Translations under genes and position numbers: made by a program
NCBI GenBank assembly: GCA_002343985.1
Contig: DDTB01000016.1
Coordinates: 41,448-105,447, forward strand
Length of the DNA: 64,000 nucleotides
Reading direction: 5' to 3'
DNA from: Chitinophagaceae bacterium UBA2375
Lineage (GTDB): Bacteria > Bacteroidota > Bacteroidia > Chitinophagales > Chitinophagaceae
Part shown: positions 17,851 to 26,110 of the stretch, one piece after another
Numbering within the stretch: position 1 is the first letter of the stretch
Layout of the letters: each line of letters starts with the position of its first letter
The notes under the pieces: generated by a model
Database searches by the model: none
What the model saw: the letters and a program-made list of their open reading frames with translations, nothing else
What the model was told of the DNA's origin: nothing

Positions 17851-18363
17851 TTATTTCTTCTTTACAGTGGCCAGGTTTCCATTCACGGATTTCGCCAGGT
17901 ATTTTACCACTTCGCCCTGGCTTTGGTCTGTCATTTTTTTCAATGATACTTGTCCGGTCAACGACTTGTATTCTTTTGTCCGGTTCGTGACAAAAGGGCC
18001 GCTCATGGCCAGTTCTTCATTCGCCGCCGCCAAGTCTAACACGTTTAGCTGGCGCACATATTTATGCGGATCCATCGGGTAGTTATGCTCGAGCAATTCC
18101 CAGTCTTGTATGATGATCTTTTTATCCTTTGCAATGTGGATTTTTAATTTTTTAACGCCATAGTATTGTTGGTCGCCAATTTTAAACCAGGTGTGTGAGT
18201 ACCCGTTGTACCGGCCTTTTTCTTTACTGATCAACACCTCGTATACGAGTTGTTCGCGGGTGGTATCGTTGGTGATATGCCCTTTCCAAAGCCCTGTAAT
18301 ATCCTGGCTTTTCGACAGTAAGGGGCATGCGATGGCGATGAGCAAATAGCTGATGTATTTCAT
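17851..18363 (-). CDS. Secreted protein of unknown function
   Basis: A 170-residue protein with a Sec signal peptide (about residues 1-20, ending LLSKSQD). The mature part is a mixed beta-rich domain beginning DITGLWKGHI, resembling small periplasmic beta-barrels in which an ITGxWxG strand opens the fold. A Lys-rich tail closes it. I do not recognise the family. It is followed by the SMR gene after 97 bases and may not share its transcript. Confidence 0.6.
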   Translation of the reverse strand: MKYISYLLIAIACPLLSKSQDITGLWKGHITNDTTREQLVYEVLISKEKGRYNGYSHTWFKIGDQQYYGVKKLKIHIAKDKKIIIQDWELLEHNYPMDPHKYVRQLNVLDLAAANEELAMSGPFVTNRTKEYKSLTGQVSLKKMTDQSQGEVVKYLAKSVNGNLATVKKK

Positions 18364-18488
18364 AGGTTGAAGCAGTTATAACGTGTATAACGTAATTCCT
18401 TCATATTTATTGAATGCCGGAATAGATAAAATCCGTATCAGGCTTGATTCAAGAGGATTTATTCGCTTGCAAAGAGGAGTAGTTGCAG

Positions 18489-18794
18489 TTATGATGACAG
18501 GTCATGCAGCATCATATCAACCTTATCAAACAGTTCGCCAACGCCTAGGCTGGCCCATAGAATAAATACTGCGAGCAGGATTTTTGCCCAAATGGGAAAA
18601 GCGATACCTGTACGCTGACGGATCTTCCCGGTAACAGGTGAAAAGAAGAGGGCGGACAAAAGCAATATGAATACGCCGAAGAATGGATCATTTCCCCAGC
18701 CAATATTGATGATGCCAATTATTGCGGCAATGATGCCAAAGCCGCCGCTCAGTATTGTTGTGATGGTATGTTTAGCCGCCATATTCATTTCCAT
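18489..18794 (-). CDS. Small integral membrane protein, unknown function
   Basis: A 101-residue protein with three likely membrane helices (about 10-30, 36-54, 68-86) separated by short loops; GKIRQRTG lies between helices 2 and 3. Starts at 18794 (MEMNM) or 18788 (MNMAAK) are both possible. No family was recognised. The 125-base gap downstream shows no terminator with a T-run. Confidence 0.5.
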   Translation of the reverse strand: MEMNMAAKHTITTILSGGFGIIAAIIGIINIGWGNDPFFGVFILLLSALFFSPVTGKIRQRTGIAFPIWAKILLAVFILWASLGVGELFDKVDMMLHDLSS

Positions 18795-18935
18795 GCCTGG
18801 TTTGTCTTAATGAACAGTCATGGCATGCAAATATATAAAAGTACTTTGAAAAACAAAGTAAAATGCCATTTATCTCATCCGCTAAGGCATTAACGCAGAG
18901 ATTCCGTAACTTACCCATTCGAAATAACCCATATC

Positions 18936-19595
18936 ATGGACCCCCATCATCATATCGACCACAACCTGGAGGCGGTTAAAATTTTTGACCGGTTGGCTTC
19001 GCTGTACCAGGAGAAGTACATGAATGTGGATGCTTACGCGGATGATTTGCAATGGTTGCTTTCGAGGTTACAGCAGGGCGCTGTTGTGCACGACCTCGCA
19101 TGCGGCCCGGGCAATGTGTCGAACTACCTCTTGCGCCACAGGCCTGATCTTCGTGTAACCGGTTCCGATTTATCGGAGAATATGGTCATGCTGGCTGCTG
19201 TTGCCAACCCGGAAGCCGGCTTTTCCGTGATGGATGCAAGGCTCGTGCACAAATTGCCGGGCAGCTATGATGCCATAGTGGTATCATTCTTACTGCCATA
19301 TCTGAACAGGGCGGAAGCAGGTGCACTGATTGGGGGAATAAAAGAAAAATTGACGGTTGATGGTTATGTGTACCTATCATTTATTGAAGCGCCATATCAT
19401 ACATCAGGCCCGCAAACAGGGAGCCAAGGCGATTTGGTCCATATGTATTTTTACGATGAGGCGGAATTAATGCCTGTGTTCAGTAAATATGGATTAAGCG
19501 TCAGGTACAAATCTGATTTACGCACGGTTATCGCCAATGGTGCGGAAGTGAAAGACCGTACCATCATCCTTCAACCCATAGCAAACAACATATAA
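18936..19595 (+). CDS. Class I SAM-dependent methyltransferase
   Basis: A 219-residue cytoplasmic protein with the SAM-binding motif I VVHDLACGPGNVSNYL (about residues 49-64) and motif II acidic strand in TGSDLSENM. VVSFLLPYLNRAEA corresponds to the post-IV region. The substrate cannot be told from the sequence; the fold is shared by small-molecule and quinone methyltransferases. It begins a plus-strand run with the next two genes 10 and 5 bases apart, so they are probably co-transcribed. Confidence 0.8.
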   Translation: MDPHHHIDHNLEAVKIFDRLASLYQEKYMNVDAYADDLQWLLSRLQQGAVVHDLACGPGNVSNYLLRHRPDLRVTGSDLSENMVMLAAVANPEAGFSVMDARLVHKLPGSYDAIVVSFLLPYLNRAEAGALIGGIKEKLTVDGYVYLSFIEAPYHTSGPQTGSQGDLVHMYFYDEAELMPVFSKYGLSVRYKSDLRTVIANGAEVKDRTIILQPIANNI

Positions 19596-19605
19596 ATCAA
19601 CCAAC

Positions 19606-20148
19606 ATGCAAGCAAACCAGGTAAATCCGAAAACGTTTTTACTGCACTTGGCCATCATCATTCCGGCCTTTCTCATCTCCTGTTCGGCACCGCCAAAAAA
19701 AGTTGTTGACCTGTCAAAGGAAAGAGCTTCCATCTCCGCCATGCTCGACTCCTTTAACGTGGCGGCGGCACGCGCTGACTTCAACCGGTATTTTTCGTTT
19801 TATGATTCAGGCGCCATATTCATTGGCACAGATGCCACAGAGCGTTGGACAAAAGATTCTTTCATGGTTTGGTCAAAACCTTATTTCGACAGGGGCCGGG
19901 CATGGAATTTCAGCTCTGTACAAAGGGATATTTATTTTTCGGAGGATGGCGGCATGGCCTGGTTTGATGAATTGCTGAATACGCAAATGAAAATTTGCAG
20001 GGGATCGGGTGTGCTGGCTAAAATCGGCGATGAGTGGAAAATCAGGCAGTACGTATTATCAACCACCATACCCAACCGGATAATCGACACCGTGATTTCA
20101 TTGAAAGCCGCTGAAGAAGATTCCATTTTATCAAGTCTCAAAAAGTAA
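19606..20148 (+). CDS. SnoaL/DUF4440-like lipoprotein
   Basis: A 180-residue protein with a lipoprotein signal; lipobox FLISC gives Cys26. The mature region (about 38-160) has the NTF2-like pattern of SnoaL/DUF4440 proteins: an N-terminal helix with SISAMLDSFNVAAARADF, then curved sheet strands ending in a DEWKIRQYVLS strand. Such proteins may bind or convert small ligands; no catalytic residues can be assigned. It sits in an apparent operon between a methyltransferase and a DUF1801 protein. Confidence 0.7.
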   Translation: MQANQVNPKTFLLHLAIIIPAFLISCSAPPKKVVDLSKERASISAMLDSFNVAAARADFNRYFSFYDSGAIFIGTDATERWTKDSFMVWSKPYFDRGRAWNFSSVQRDIYFSEDGGMAWFDELLNTQMKICRGSGVLAKIGDEWKIRQYVLSTTIPNRIIDTVISLKAAEEDSILSSLKK

Positions 20149-20153
20149 AAGCC

Positions 20154-20543
20154 ATGGAGGCCGATATCCAACAATACCATAACCAGCAGGCTGATGCAGA
20201 TAAAGCTATTTGTGATGTGTTGTACGCGTTGATCAGCAAACACCTAGAAGGGGCAGAACCAAAGGTCTGGCATGCGCACCCGGTTTGGTTTATAGAAGGA
20301 AACCCCATTGTGGGGTACAGCAAACTGAAAAACTGTGTGCGGCTATTGTTTTGGAGCGGACAAAGTTTTAATGAACCTGAACTATCCCCGGAAGGAAAGT
20401 TTAAAGCGGCCGAATTCAGGTACACGAGCCCGGATCAGGTTGACGCGGAATCGCTGAAACGCTGGCTGCTAAAGGCTAAGGGCATTCAGTGGGATTATAA
20501 AAATATAGTAAAGCGGAAGGGCGAGCTGATCAGGCTTTCATAG
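20154..20543 (+). CDS. DUF1801-family protein
   Basis: A 129-residue cytoplasmic protein. KVWHAHPVWFIEGNPIVGYS and LLFWSG match the core of DUF1801 (YdhG-like), a small alpha/beta family of unknown function related to CyaY/frataxin-like folds. It starts five bases after the preceding lipoprotein gene. No active site can be assigned. Confidence 0.7.
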   Translation: MEADIQQYHNQQADADKAICDVLYALISKHLEGAEPKVWHAHPVWFIEGNPIVGYSKLKNCVRLLFWSGQSFNEPELSPEGKFKAAEFRYTSPDQVDAESLKRWLLKAKGIQWDYKNIVKRKGELIRLS

Positions 20544-20593
20544 CATTTGACATGGCAAGTTTTGATTGATGAATGTGATAAATACATGATGAT

Positions 20594-21103
20594 ATGGATT
20601 TGAAATTATTCAATGAAGATTACCTGCCCTTATTAAACTTCGTGATCTCCCTATCGGGTTTGATATCTTTGGTGTTGTTGATTATTCAATACAAGCGCGA
20701 CAACAAATGGCAGAAATTGCAATCCTCATATAATTTCATCGGCATAGGTGAAGAGTTGTCGCTGCAGGAAAGATTATATGATGTGTATGTGCGCCTCGGT
20801 ATTTACTCATTCCCCGAAACATGCAAGCCTATGAGTGCGGATGATGTGTTCAAGATCGCGCACGATATGGAAGCGACACTGGTGACGAATATGTTCCTCA
20901 ATCATCTGCAAAACCTCTCTATCGCGTATTCCTTTGGATTGGTGGATGAGAAAGTCTTTAGCGAAATCCATTATGGCCGCATCCGCTGGTGGCATACCAT
21001 CCTCGAACCCTATATTGCCCAGCGCAGGATTGATTATCATAACCCGCGCATCTGGCATGAATTCGTTGCACTGGCTGTTTCAAACCATAAAGCCTCCGCA
21101 TAA
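20594..21103 (+). CDS. Membrane-anchored protein of unknown function
   Basis: A 169-residue protein with one N-terminal membrane helix (about residues 11-29, LLNFVISLSGLISLVLLII) followed by a basic stop-transfer QYKRDNKW and a helical cytoplasmic domain. The layout resembles DUF4760-type proteins, but I cannot confirm membership. It follows DUF1801 by 50 bases. Confidence 0.55.
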   Translation: MDLKLFNEDYLPLLNFVISLSGLISLVLLIIQYKRDNKWQKLQSSYNFIGIGEELSLQERLYDVYVRLGIYSFPETCKPMSADDVFKIAHDMEATLVTNMFLNHLQNLSIAYSFGLVDEKVFSEIHYGRIRWWHTILEPYIAQRRIDYHNPRIWHEFVALAVSNHKASA

Positions 21104-21189
21104 ATTCAGTGTATCTGTTTTGACTTCAGCGATGAAAAAATCGCCGGTTCCTGTTCTTTTACACAAGGAATGCCTGACTGCCTGCCATA

Positions 21190-21218
21190 GGTTTGAGTGA
21201 TCGTTAATCACTTAAACC
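21190..21218 (+). other. Inverted repeat directly upstream of a start codon
   Basis: GGTTTGAGTGAT and ATCACTTAAACC form a 12-bp stem with one G-T pair and a 5-base loop, ending 7 bases before the ATG at 21226. No T-run follows. It could be an operator or an RNA hairpin that masks or exposes the start. Confidence 0.5.
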
Positions 21219-21225
21219 ATCCCTT

Positions 21226-21798
21226 ATGAAACGGATTATTTTTTTCTTGTTGCTTGGGTCCATGGCGTTGATGATGGATGCAAAAGCTTCGCGCCCGGTG
21301 CTTACAGAAACACAGGCACCGGCAACATGGCAAGGCATTGTGACGCCCATTTTTCAAAACCTGGACCCTAAAAAACTGAAATCGCTGATGTCGGCTGAAG
21401 ACCCCGTTGCGATACAGGTGTATTACAAAGAACTTGGCCGGCAATTGATAGAATCCATCCGGAAAGGTTATGGAAAGGATATATCAAAAGAAGTGGGGGA
21501 GCAGTATGAGTTGGCCATATTGTATGGGTACCTCTATTTTTTGCAGGAGAACGGAGTGAAGGACATTCAGTTGGAGAGGCCCGCGCCTTCACCGGTTGAC
21601 CCATTGGATTGCATCGTTTCAGCCGTTTCCGGTTTATTGAGTATCAATGAGATCCAGGGCATTTACAACAGTTTCATGGCTGGCGCCACCTCGGCCAGCA
21701 TCATCAAAACGCTGAAGTTCGCGCTGAAGCGGGTTGCCACGGCATGGACGATCCTGGCAACGGTGTATTCGCTGGGTTCCTGCATGGACTGGTGGTAA
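21226..21798 (+). CDS. Secreted protein of unknown function
   Basis: A 190-residue protein with a Sec signal peptide (about 1-21, ending DAKAS). The mature part is largely helical and contains a paired DPLDC...LGSCMDWW arrangement, so two cysteines (about 133 and 186) could form a disulfide. The C-terminal 60 residues are hydrophobic and Gly/Ala-rich but not a clear membrane span. No family was recognised. An inverted repeat lies immediately upstream. Confidence 0.5.
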   Translation: MKRIIFFLLLGSMALMMDAKASRPVLTETQAPATWQGIVTPIFQNLDPKKLKSLMSAEDPVAIQVYYKELGRQLIESIRKGYGKDISKEVGEQYELAILYGYLYFLQENGVKDIQLERPAPSPVDPLDCIVSAVSGLLSINEIQGIYNSFMAGATSASIIKTLKFALKRVATAWTILATVYSLGSCMDWW

Positions 21799-21837
21799 TC
21801 AGATCGACATCAACACCAATATATACCATTAAATACC

Positions 21838-22071
21838 ATGAGTCAAATTACAGGTTACCTGCCATTGATTTTCTTTGGCTTCATCATCCTGGTGCATGTT
21901 ATCCGCATCATCTACCTGATGGTTAAGCCGGGCTTATTGCCAAAAATCCGGTATTTTGAAAACAGGCAATTGTCGGCTATCCAGTTGGGCATTTATTATG
22001 TCATCACCATTTTAATGTTATCGCTCCTGATCTGGCTCCGGTATTTTTCGGATTGGGCGATGCTATCCTGA
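21838..22071 (+). CDS. Small two-helix membrane protein
   Basis: A 77-residue protein with two predicted membrane helices (about 6-28 and 48-68) joined by a basic loop (KPGLLPKIRYFENRQ). It starts 39 bases after the preceding secreted protein gene and may be expressed with it. No family was recognised. Confidence 0.5.
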   Translation: MSQITGYLPLIFFGFIILVHVIRIIYLMVKPGLLPKIRYFENRQLSAIQLGIYYVITILMLSLLIWLRYFSDWAMLS

Positions 22072-22184
22072 TATGCGCTGTTCGCATCACATCATTATGT
22101 GATTGCCTGGCTTTGCAAGTACCGGTAGTTTTGTGCTTTGCGGGATGTGTACCATCCAGCCTCACAATACCAAAGAAAGCAAAG

Positions 22185-22745
22185 ATGAAGATGCAGGGAA
22201 GATCGGTGATGATGTTTATCGCGATGAGCCTTGACGGCTATATCGCTGGCCCGGGCGATGACCTGGGTTTCCTGGGACAAGTAGAACGGGAAGGTGAAGA
22301 CTATGGGTACAGGTTGATGATGGATGAAGTGGATACAGTTGTGTTGGGGAGAAGGACGTACGACCAGGTCATGCGTATAAATGGTGAACTGGCATATGGT
22401 GACCGGGAAACATATGTTGTAAGCCGGCAATCATTTGAAGGTAGGGGCAAACTGCATTTTCACCAGGGCGATCCCGCATTGCTCATACATATGTTGAGGT
22501 TAAGGCCCGGTGGAAAAATACTGGTTGATGGAGGAGCAGAAATTTTGCATGATTTATTCTGGCACAGGCAAATTGATGAATGCATCATTTCGATCATTCC
22601 GGTGATGCTGGGCAATGGTGTTAAACTGTTTCGGGATGACAGGCCAAAGCAGGAACTGAAACTGGTTCAGGCAAAAACGTATGACAGCGGGTTGATGCAA
22701 CTGCATTATACCATCCATCAAAATCGACACTACAGCATCCAATGA
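22185..22745 (+). CDS. Dihydrofolate reductase-fold protein (RibD C-terminal type)
   Basis: A 186-residue cytoplasmic protein. MMFIAMSLDGYIAGPGDDLGFL is the typical opening of the RibD_C/YyaP branch of the DHFR superfamily, and VLGRRTYDQVM and ILVDGGAEILHDLF are the nucleotide-binding strands. It likely reduces a small substrate with NADPH; the physiological substrate of this branch is generally unknown. The ATG at 22185 is preferred because AAAGAAAG precedes it; the ATG at 22191 is also possible. Confidence 0.78.
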   Translation: MKMQGRSVMMFIAMSLDGYIAGPGDDLGFLGQVEREGEDYGYRLMMDEVDTVVLGRRTYDQVMRINGELAYGDRETYVVSRQSFEGRGKLHFHQGDPALLIHMLRLRPGGKILVDGGAEILHDLFWHRQIDECIISIIPVMLGNGVKLFRDDRPKQELKLVQAKTYDSGLMQLHYTIHQNRHYSIQ

Positions 22746-22756
22746 TCATTGTGCAT

Positions 22757-22789
22757 AAAAAAACCGTACCTGCTTATACAGGTACGGTT
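22757..22789 (-). terminator. Rho-independent terminator after superoxide dismutase gene
   Basis: A perfect 11-bp stem (AACCGTACCTG with CAGGTACGGTT), 6-base loop, followed on the minus strand by seven T residues. It begins 17 bases after the sod stop codon. Confidence 0.9.
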
Positions 22790-22806
22790 CGGTAATTCCC
22801 CGCTGA

Positions 22807-23421
22807 TTACTTAACGGTGGCGGCTAAACGCTCCGATACTTTATCCCAGTTCACAAGGCTCCAGAAAGCGCCCAGGTATTCCGCGCGGCGGTTTTGATAT
22901 TTCAGGTAGTATGCATGTTCCCAAACGTCAACACCTAAGATTGGCGTACCTTTTACTTCGGCCACATCCATCAATGGGTTGTCCTGGTTAGGGGTAGAAC
23001 TGATGGCAAGTTTTCCATCAGCGCCAACAATCAGCCAGGCCCAGCCACTGCCGAAGCGCGTCATGCCTGCCTGGTTGAATTTTTCTTTAAACGCGTCGAA
23101 TGAGCCAAATGCTTCATTGATAAGTGCAGACAGTTTATCAGACATGCTTCCTGCTTTGCCTGCAGGCGCAAGGCTTTCCCAAAAGAACGTATGGTTCCAG
23201 TGGCCACCGCCATTGTTGCGAACGGCTGCGCTGATGCTGCCCGCTTTGGCAACCAGTGATTCCAACGATTCGTTTTCATGGGCTGTGCCCTTGATGGCAT
23301 TGTTCAGGTTATCTACATAAGCCTGGTGGTGTTTGCCATGATGAATCTGCATGGTTTGCGTGTCGATATGCGGCTCCAGCGCATCATGCGCGTATGGAAG
23401 AGCCGGTAATGTAAATGCCAT
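22807..23421 (-). CDS. sodA/sodB-type: Superoxide dismutase, Fe/Mn family
   Basis: A 204-residue enzyme converting superoxide to oxygen and hydrogen peroxide. Predicted metal ligands are H27 (IHHGKHH), H77 (GGHWNHTFFW), D165 and H169 (DVWEHAYY). No signal peptide, so cytoplasmic. Fe versus Mn cannot be settled from these motifs; GGGHWNH leans to the Mn or cambialistic type. It has its own promoter and terminator and so appears monocistronic. Confidence 0.95.
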   Translation of the reverse strand: MAFTLPALPYAHDALEPHIDTQTMQIHHGKHHQAYVDNLNNAIKGTAHENESLESLVAKAGSISAAVRNNGGGHWNHTFFWESLAPAGKAGSMSDKLSALINEAFGSFDAFKEKFNQAGMTRFGSGWAWLIVGADGKLAISSTPNQDNPLMDVAEVKGTPILGVDVWEHAYYLKYQNRRAEYLGAFWSLVNWDKVSERLAATVK

Positions 23422-23456
23422 AGTGAAGATATTTATATGGTGATAAATTCGGATAA

Positions 23457-23464
23457 CAAAGGTA
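23457..23464 (-). promoter_or_regulatory. -7 promoter element of superoxide dismutase gene
   Basis: TACCTTTG on the minus strand is an exact match to TAnnTTTG, 35 bases upstream of the start codon. The -33 box is poor. Confidence 0.5.
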
Positions 23465-23561
23465 CAGGTTGCCCGCCGGATTCGGCCAGTGGCTGTTGAT
23501 TGTTTCGCATTTCGATAATATAACAGCTACGCTGGTTAATTGTTGCCATCTGCACCTGCGT

Positions 23562-24005
23562 TTACGTTCTCTTCTGCTTGAAAAATGATTTCATCAGTTC
23601 GCTGCAGGCTTCTTCCAGCACGCCGCCCCTGAGTTGGGTTTTGGGATGAAATGGAGAGCGCCCCCCGGTTGATTTCCGGTATCCGTTTTTTTCATCATAC
23701 GCGCCAAATACAATGCTACCGATCTTGCTCCAGTATAAGGCCCCGCTGCACATCAGGCAGGGTTCTACGGTTACGTATAAGGTTGCATCGGGCAAATACT
23801 TGCTCCCGAGGTATTGAAAGGCTCCGGTGAGTGCCAGTATCTCCGCATGTGCCGTACAATCGTTGAGTAGTTCCACCTGGTTGTGCGCGCGCGCAATCAC
23901 CTGGCCGTTCATCACGAGCACAGCGCCAACGGGCACTTCATCTTGTTCATATGCTTTCATGGCTTCCTTAATGGCCAGTTGCATAAAATGCTCATCCGTC
24001 TGCAT
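23562..24005 (-). CDS. tadA: tRNA adenosine(34) deaminase
   Basis: A 147-residue zinc deaminase. The CTAHAEILAL segment gives zinc ligand H53 and proton-shuttle E55, and EPCLMC gives ligands C83 and C86. The overall sequence, including GALYWSKIGSIVFGAYDEK, follows TadA, which converts adenosine to inosine at the wobble position of tRNA-Arg; the related guanine deaminase is a less likely alternative. It is divergent from the aldehyde dehydrogenase gene with 30 bases between starts. Confidence 0.85.
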   Translation of the reverse strand: MQTDEHFMQLAIKEAMKAYEQDEVPVGAVLVMNGQVIARAHNQVELLNDCTAHAEILALTGAFQYLGSKYLPDATLYVTVEPCLMCSGALYWSKIGSIVFGAYDEKNGYRKSTGGRSPFHPKTQLRGGVLEEACSELMKSFFKQKRT

Positions 24006-24035
24006 TTCTCAGTAACTTTATTCAAATGTACGGTA

Positions 24036-25406
24036 ATGTTGCTGGCCGATCAGGTAAAAACACTCAGGCAATTTTATGCCTCCGGGGCCACCCGCCCCCT
24101 TTCATTCAGGAAAGAACAATTGCGCAAGTTATCCGGCGCGCTGACCCGGTTCGAGGAAGATATTTTCAAAGCTTTGCATGATGACCTTCGGAAAAGCCGG
24201 GAGGAAACCTGGGTTACGGAAATCGCGTTGCTGCAATCTGAAATCAGGCATTGCCTGAGCCAACTTAAGCATTGGATGAGCCCCGAACCGGTGGCCACCA
24301 ATTTGCTGAACTGGCCCTCTTCCAGTGAAATCAGGCCGGAACCATTGGGGCTTGTGCTGATTGTTGGGCCCTGGAATTACCCTTTGCAATTATTGTTACT
24401 GCCCCTGGCTTCGGCGATGGCCGCCGGCAACTGCGTCATCCTGAAAGCGCCTGAACATGCGCCCGCATCCACCGCCGTGATGAAGCGGATCATTGAAGGG
24501 ATTTTCCCGCCAAACTATATCCTGTTTTTGGAAGGCGAGGGGCATGAGGTACTGCCGGGTTTGATCCGCGACCATGCACCCGACCATATTTTTTTTACGG
24601 GCAGCACCCAGGTGGGAAAACTCATTTATCAGTATGCCGCGGAAAAATTAATACCCGTTACCCTGGAGCTGGGCGGCAAATCGCCTGCCGTCATTACCGG
24701 TAATGCAAATATAACGGTAACGGCTAAACGCATTGCCCTTGCAAAATTTTCCAATGCCGGGCAAATGTGCGTGGCGCCCGATTACCTGCTGGTACACCGG
24801 TCTGTGCGCGACCGGATGCTGGATGAACTGCAGTCATGCATAAAAAAATTCTTTGGCCATAACCCGAAAGCCTCTCCCGATTTTGGCCGCATCATCAATA
24901 GGCGCCAGTTCGACAGGCTGATCGCTTACCTGGAAGGTGCGCGGATCCTGTACGGAGGGGATGCGGATGCCGGCCAGTTGTATATCTCGCCCACTTTGAT
25001 GGAAACCACCCAGGATGCAGCGATTATGCGGGATGAAATCTTTGGCCCGATTTTACCCATCATGGTGTATGACCGTGATGAGGAAGCCTTGGAAATTATA
25101 TCACGTAACCCGAACCCACTGGCTTTTTATGTGTTCAGCAATAGCCGCAGCGAAGCGGATACATGGCTGAACGCCGTACCGGCGGGCGGTGCATGCGTGA
25201 ATAATGTGAGCTGGCACCTTACCAACCACAACCTGCCCTTTGGTGGCCGCGGCGCCAGTGGCATCGGGGCTTATCATGGAAAAGCGGGGTTCGACAGGTT
25301 CAGTCACCTGAAATCCGTCATGCGTACCCCCACCTGGTTTGATCCCTTTATCAAGTATCCCCCCTTTGCCGGCAAATTGAAATGGCTGAAATGGTTGGTA
25401 CGTTGA
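24036..25406 (+). CDS. Aldehyde dehydrogenase, class 3-like
   Basis: A 456-residue NAD(P)-dependent enzyme oxidising aldehydes to acids. The ATG at 24036 (MLLADQVKTLRQFY) is the usual start for this branch; further upstream the frame overlaps tadA antisense. Cofactor segment LIVGPWNYPLQLLLLPL, general base Glu in VTLELGGKSP, and catalytic Cys in SNAGQMCVAPDY are visible. The C-terminal SHLKSVMRTP followed by a basic membrane-proximal tail resembles fatty-aldehyde dehydrogenases. An AlkB-like hydroxylase is encoded 25 kb away, which is too distant to link them. Confidence 0.92.
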   Translation: MLLADQVKTLRQFYASGATRPLSFRKEQLRKLSGALTRFEEDIFKALHDDLRKSREETWVTEIALLQSEIRHCLSQLKHWMSPEPVATNLLNWPSSSEIRPEPLGLVLIVGPWNYPLQLLLLPLASAMAAGNCVILKAPEHAPASTAVMKRIIEGIFPPNYILFLEGEGHEVLPGLIRDHAPDHIFFTGSTQVGKLIYQYAAEKLIPVTLELGGKSPAVITGNANITVTAKRIALAKFSNAGQMCVAPDYLLVHRSVRDRMLDELQSCIKKFFGHNPKASPDFGRIINRRQFDRLIAYLEGARILYGGDADAGQLYISPTLMETTQDAAIMRDEIFGPILPIMVYDRDEEALEIISRNPNPLAFYVFSNSRSEADTWLNAVPAGGACVNNVSWHLTNHNLPFGGRGASGIGAYHGKAGFDRFSHLKSVMRTPTWFDPFIKYPPFAGKLKWLKWLVR

Positions 25407-25499
25407 CCATAAGTGAAAACATTTGGGCTTTTGTGTTGTTAGATATTTCCGGTTCCTGGCAGAGCAACCGGGGCATGACATCATAATTATACATCAAAC

Positions 25500-26087
25500 G
25501 TGACCATACGACAGCGCATCCTCAAATTATTTTACCCGATATTAATGAAACTAACGGCACCGGTTGCACGAAAAAGCATCCGGTTGCACAAGGATCCCCC
25601 AAACCCACCGGCGGAGATCTATAACCTTCATGTGGAGGATGTAACCGGAAATAACATCCCACTAGCACAGGCGAAAGGTAAAAATTTACTCCTGGTAAAT
25701 ACGGCATCCGATTGTGGCTATACCGCCCAGTATGCTTCGCTGGAAGAACTGCGTGCCAGGTATCCGCATCAACTCCTGATCATCGGCTTCCCTTCCAATG
25801 AATTCAAGGAACAGGAAAAGGCAGATGACGAAAGCATACTGCAGTTTTGCCGGGTAAATTATGGTGTGCAGTTTCCCTTGTCTAAGAAATCAAATGTATT
25901 AAAGGGCGATGGCCAGCACCCGGTGTACCGCTGGCTGACGAGCAAAGGGTTGAATGGATGGAATGACAAAGCGCCGGAATGGAATTTTTCCAAATACCTC
26001 CTGGATGAAAAAGGCAGGCTCCTGGCCTATTTTGGCCCGCAGGTTGACCCGCTGTCAAAGGAAATTTGTCAATTGATTGAGCAATAA
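25500..26087 (+). CDS. Glutathione peroxidase-family thiol peroxidase
   Basis: A 195-residue thioredoxin-fold peroxidase. The peroxidatic residue is Cys72 in NTASDCGYTAQY (cysteine, not selenocysteine); WNFSKYLLD holds the conserved Trp-Asn. GFPSNEF carries Ser where GFPCNQF is common. It starts with GTG; an ATG at 25545 would drop a 15-residue hydrophobic leader (RILKLFYPILM) that may attach it to the membrane. It likely reduces hydroperoxides with thioredoxin rather than glutathione. Confidence 0.88.
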   Translation: MTIRQRILKLFYPILMKLTAPVARKSIRLHKDPPNPPAEIYNLHVEDVTGNNIPLAQAKGKNLLLVNTASDCGYTAQYASLEELRARYPHQLLIIGFPSNEFKEQEKADDESILQFCRVNYGVQFPLSKKSNVLKGDGQHPVYRWLTSKGLNGWNDKAPEWNFSKYLLDEKGRLLAYFGPQVDPLSKEICQLIEQ

Positions 26088-26110
26088 ACCAATCTCCAGT
26101 CAAGATACCC

